A stretch of 64,000 nt of DNA from Flammeovirgaceae bacterium (GTDB lineage: Bacteria > Bacteroidota > Bacteroidia > Cytophagales > Cyclobacteriaceae), in contig JAJTGY010000010.1 in assembly GCA_021298015.1 (NCBI GenBank), positions 90,800 through 154,799 on the forward strand. Direction: 5' to 3'. Made by a program: the position numbers and the translations under genes. Positions 63,000 through 64,000 of this stretch are shown in pieces. The notes beneath the pieces are model-generated. The model saw only the letters and a list, made by a program, of their open reading frames with translations. It was not told where the DNA came from and ran no database searches. Within the stretch, counting starts at the first letter, position 1; each line of letters starts with the position of its first letter.

Positions 63000-63397
63000 T
63001 CGTTGGTACTGTAATGAGCTTCAGGTTCACTGACTCGATTTTCCATCGACTGGATATAGCCGTTAATCATTCGCCCAATCTCATCGATTTTGCGGATAAG
63101 CTCTGCACGTGTTTCGGTCGCAATCAGGTTTCGGCTGGCTGCTTTGGTGAGCCATGTTTTGGTTTCAAATGCAGAACCACGGGCGTAAAATGTAAAATTT
63201 CGCACATCTTTGGAATGATATCGGCCAAGCCCCTCGGATAAGTTAGCCGCGATGGAATCACAAGAGCGAACCAACTGCTTTCCGATCGTATCCTTTTCGA
63301 AGTATGACCACGTGGCAACAATCGACCAAACAGATTCACCCAGCTCCATCGCTTTGTTATACGTTTTAAAATCTTCCAACCCCTGAATCATATACAT
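62981..63397 (-). CDS. Four-helix-bundle protein, 23S rRNA intervening-sequence (IVP/S23) family
   Basis: 138 residues from ATG 63397 (an ATG two codons later is also possible; an upstream TTG is weaker). The sequence MIQGLEDFKTYNKAMELGESVWSI then LVRSCDSIAANLSEGLGRYHSKD and FARGSAFETKTWL matches the S23/IVP four-helix bundle family, which is related to the Avd protein of diversity-generating retroelements. In rRNA, such genes lie inside 23S intervening sequences with complementary ends. Here the gene lies in a protein operon, between complementary heptamer arrays. Its last residues (DLTPNT and stop) are encoded by the repeat. The role of the family is unknown. Confidence 0.9.
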   Translation of the reverse strand: MYMIQGLEDFKTYNKAMELGESVWSIVATWSYFEKDTIGKQLVRSCDSIAANLSEGLGRYHSKDVRNFTFYARGSAFETKTWLTKAASRNLIATETRAELIRKIDEIGRMINGYIQSMENRVSEPEAHYSTNDLTPNT

Positions 63398-63421
63398 CAA
63401 ATTAATTCCCAAACTTCTTTT

Positions 63422-63470
63422 CTAATACCTAACACCTAATGCCTAAGTCCCTAACCCCTAATACCTAGTA
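63422..63470. repeat. Heptamer array of about 7 units, right arm (inverted)
   Basis: On the plus strand units read TAATACC, TAACACC, TAATGCC, TAAGTCC, CTAACCC, CTAATAC, CTAGTAT. They are the complement of the left arm units. The stop codon of the HEAT-like gene (63465-63467) lies in it. The segment 63450-63467 is an 18-bp perfect inverse of 62919-62936. Confidence 0.85.
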
Positions 63471-64000
63471 TTTGTCATCCAATATCTTAAATTCTTTGTT
63501 CACTTGAAACCACTCTCTCACTTGTGTCAGCGCAGCAGGATAGTCTGATGTGACCACATCTCCACTATCACTTAACTTCAACGGATAGTTTCCGATAGCG
63601 GGAGCCAGCATCTCCATCACACGATAAGCGCACGGTATGCGCGAAGGCCGCTCGGGGTCTGCCGACTCACAATTCTTTGCATCACTATTAAGCGTTTCCA
63701 GCAAATAGCTGAAAGCTTCCCTCCTTCTCGTATACACCAAATCCGGGAACACTTCATACACCAACGCATCACTCACGGGCATGCGCTTCACTCGGTTCAT
63801 TACATCATTAATGGCTTGCTCATCACCCATGCGACTGAGCGCCAGCAGGGCGGCCCAGCGGTCTTTACGACCAGCCGCACCATCTTGCGACAAAGCAAAG
63901 AGCTCGTTTTTTGCTTTTTGTACGTTCAGATAACCAAGGAGCCGGATAAGGGTATTCATATTGCCCGACTTCCGTTGGAAGTAGGCATACAAGGAATCTT
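63465..64000 (-). CDS. HEAT-like repeat protein, N-terminal part beyond the window
   Basis: The frame is open to the window edge at base 64000 and ends at TAG 63465-63467, giving about 177 visible residues. Helical repeats resemble HEAT or TPR modules (LIRLLGYLNVQKAKNELFALSQ, then RWAALLALSRMGDEQAINDVMNR). They would form a superhelix that binds another protein. The C-terminus VREWFQVNKEFKILDDKY runs into the right heptamer array. It is the most upstream visible gene of the surface cluster, in the same direction as the large exported protein. An N-terminal signal, if any, is outside the window. Confidence 0.8.
   Translation of the reverse strand, partial: DSLYAYFQRKSGNMNTLIRLLGYLNVQKAKNELFALSQDGAAGRKDRWAALLALSRMGDEQAINDVMNRVKRMPVSDALVYEVFPDLVYTRRREAFSYLLETLNSDAKNCESADPERPSRIPCAYRVMEMLAPAIGNYPLKLSDSGDVVTSDYPAALTQVREWFQVNKEFKILDDKY

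Noticed and set aside
62981-63397. Four-helix gene as Avd of a diversity-generating retroelement
   Set aside because: The fold family is shared, but no reverse transcriptase and no template/variable repeat pair is visible in the window.

Overview
The window (about 64 kb, roughly half G+C) comes from a member of the Bacteroidota. The evidence is a complete SusC/SusD pair with a SusE-like lipoprotein, two proteins with type IX secretion (T9SS) C-terminal sorting domains, SprB-type adhesin repeats, a DUF4249 lipoprotein beside a TonB-dependent receptor, many lipoproteins, and TAnnTTTG-type -7 promoter elements. The mixture looks most like a gliding or soil-type Cytophagales bacterium; that rank is inference. 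No tRNA, rRNA, IS element, phage or CRISPR array was seen.

Layout. (1) 1-10261, minus strand: a very tight run of MFS transporter, glycerol facilitator, glycerol kinase, glycerol-3-phosphate dehydrogenase, DUF3179 membrane protein, antitoxin, PIN toxin, GH13 alpha-glucosidase, ROK sugar kinase and a PfkB-type kinase cut by the window edge. Most junctions are 4-nt overlaps. Together they can import a small glucoside or glycerol and convert both glucose and glycerol to glycolytic intermediates. (2) 10618-16303: a vanadium-haloperoxidase/PAP2-type lipoprotein, a secreted GH65 enzyme, an outer-membrane protein with a recent 531-bp internal duplication, and a remnant of a second GH65 gene. (3) 16304-19727, plus strand: TonB-dependent receptor and DUF4249 lipoprotein.

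(4) 19778-30189, minus strand: three paralogous FG-GAP/ASPIC-UnbV lipoproteins of about 1,100 residues and one small lipoprotein, set just behind a terminator that closes the Sus operon. (5) 30273-47243: a starch/maltodextrin locus. On the minus strand are a T9SS-secreted GH13, SusE-like, SusC and SusD; on the plus strand a LacI regulator, GH31, lipoprotein GH13, an SLC45-like MFS transporter and an esterase. Two LacI-type palindromes mark the probable operators. Surface GH13 would cut the polymer, SusCDE would bind and import oligosaccharides, periplasmic GH31/GH13 would trim them, and the MFS protein would carry the products inward.

(6) 47344-51807, plus strand: a lipoprotein, exported MsrA and MsrB, PdxH and LhgO. 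(7) 51838-64000, minus strand: a surface cluster of HEAT-like protein, a four-helix-bundle (23S intervening-sequence family) gene, a 1,542-residue exported protein, a fibronectin-III protein and a SprB-repeat T9SS adhesin. The four-helix gene is bracketed by complementary arrays of a 7-bp repeat (TATTAGG), an arrangement like the intervening sequences of 23S rRNA but placed inside a protein operon. This is the most unusual structure in the window.
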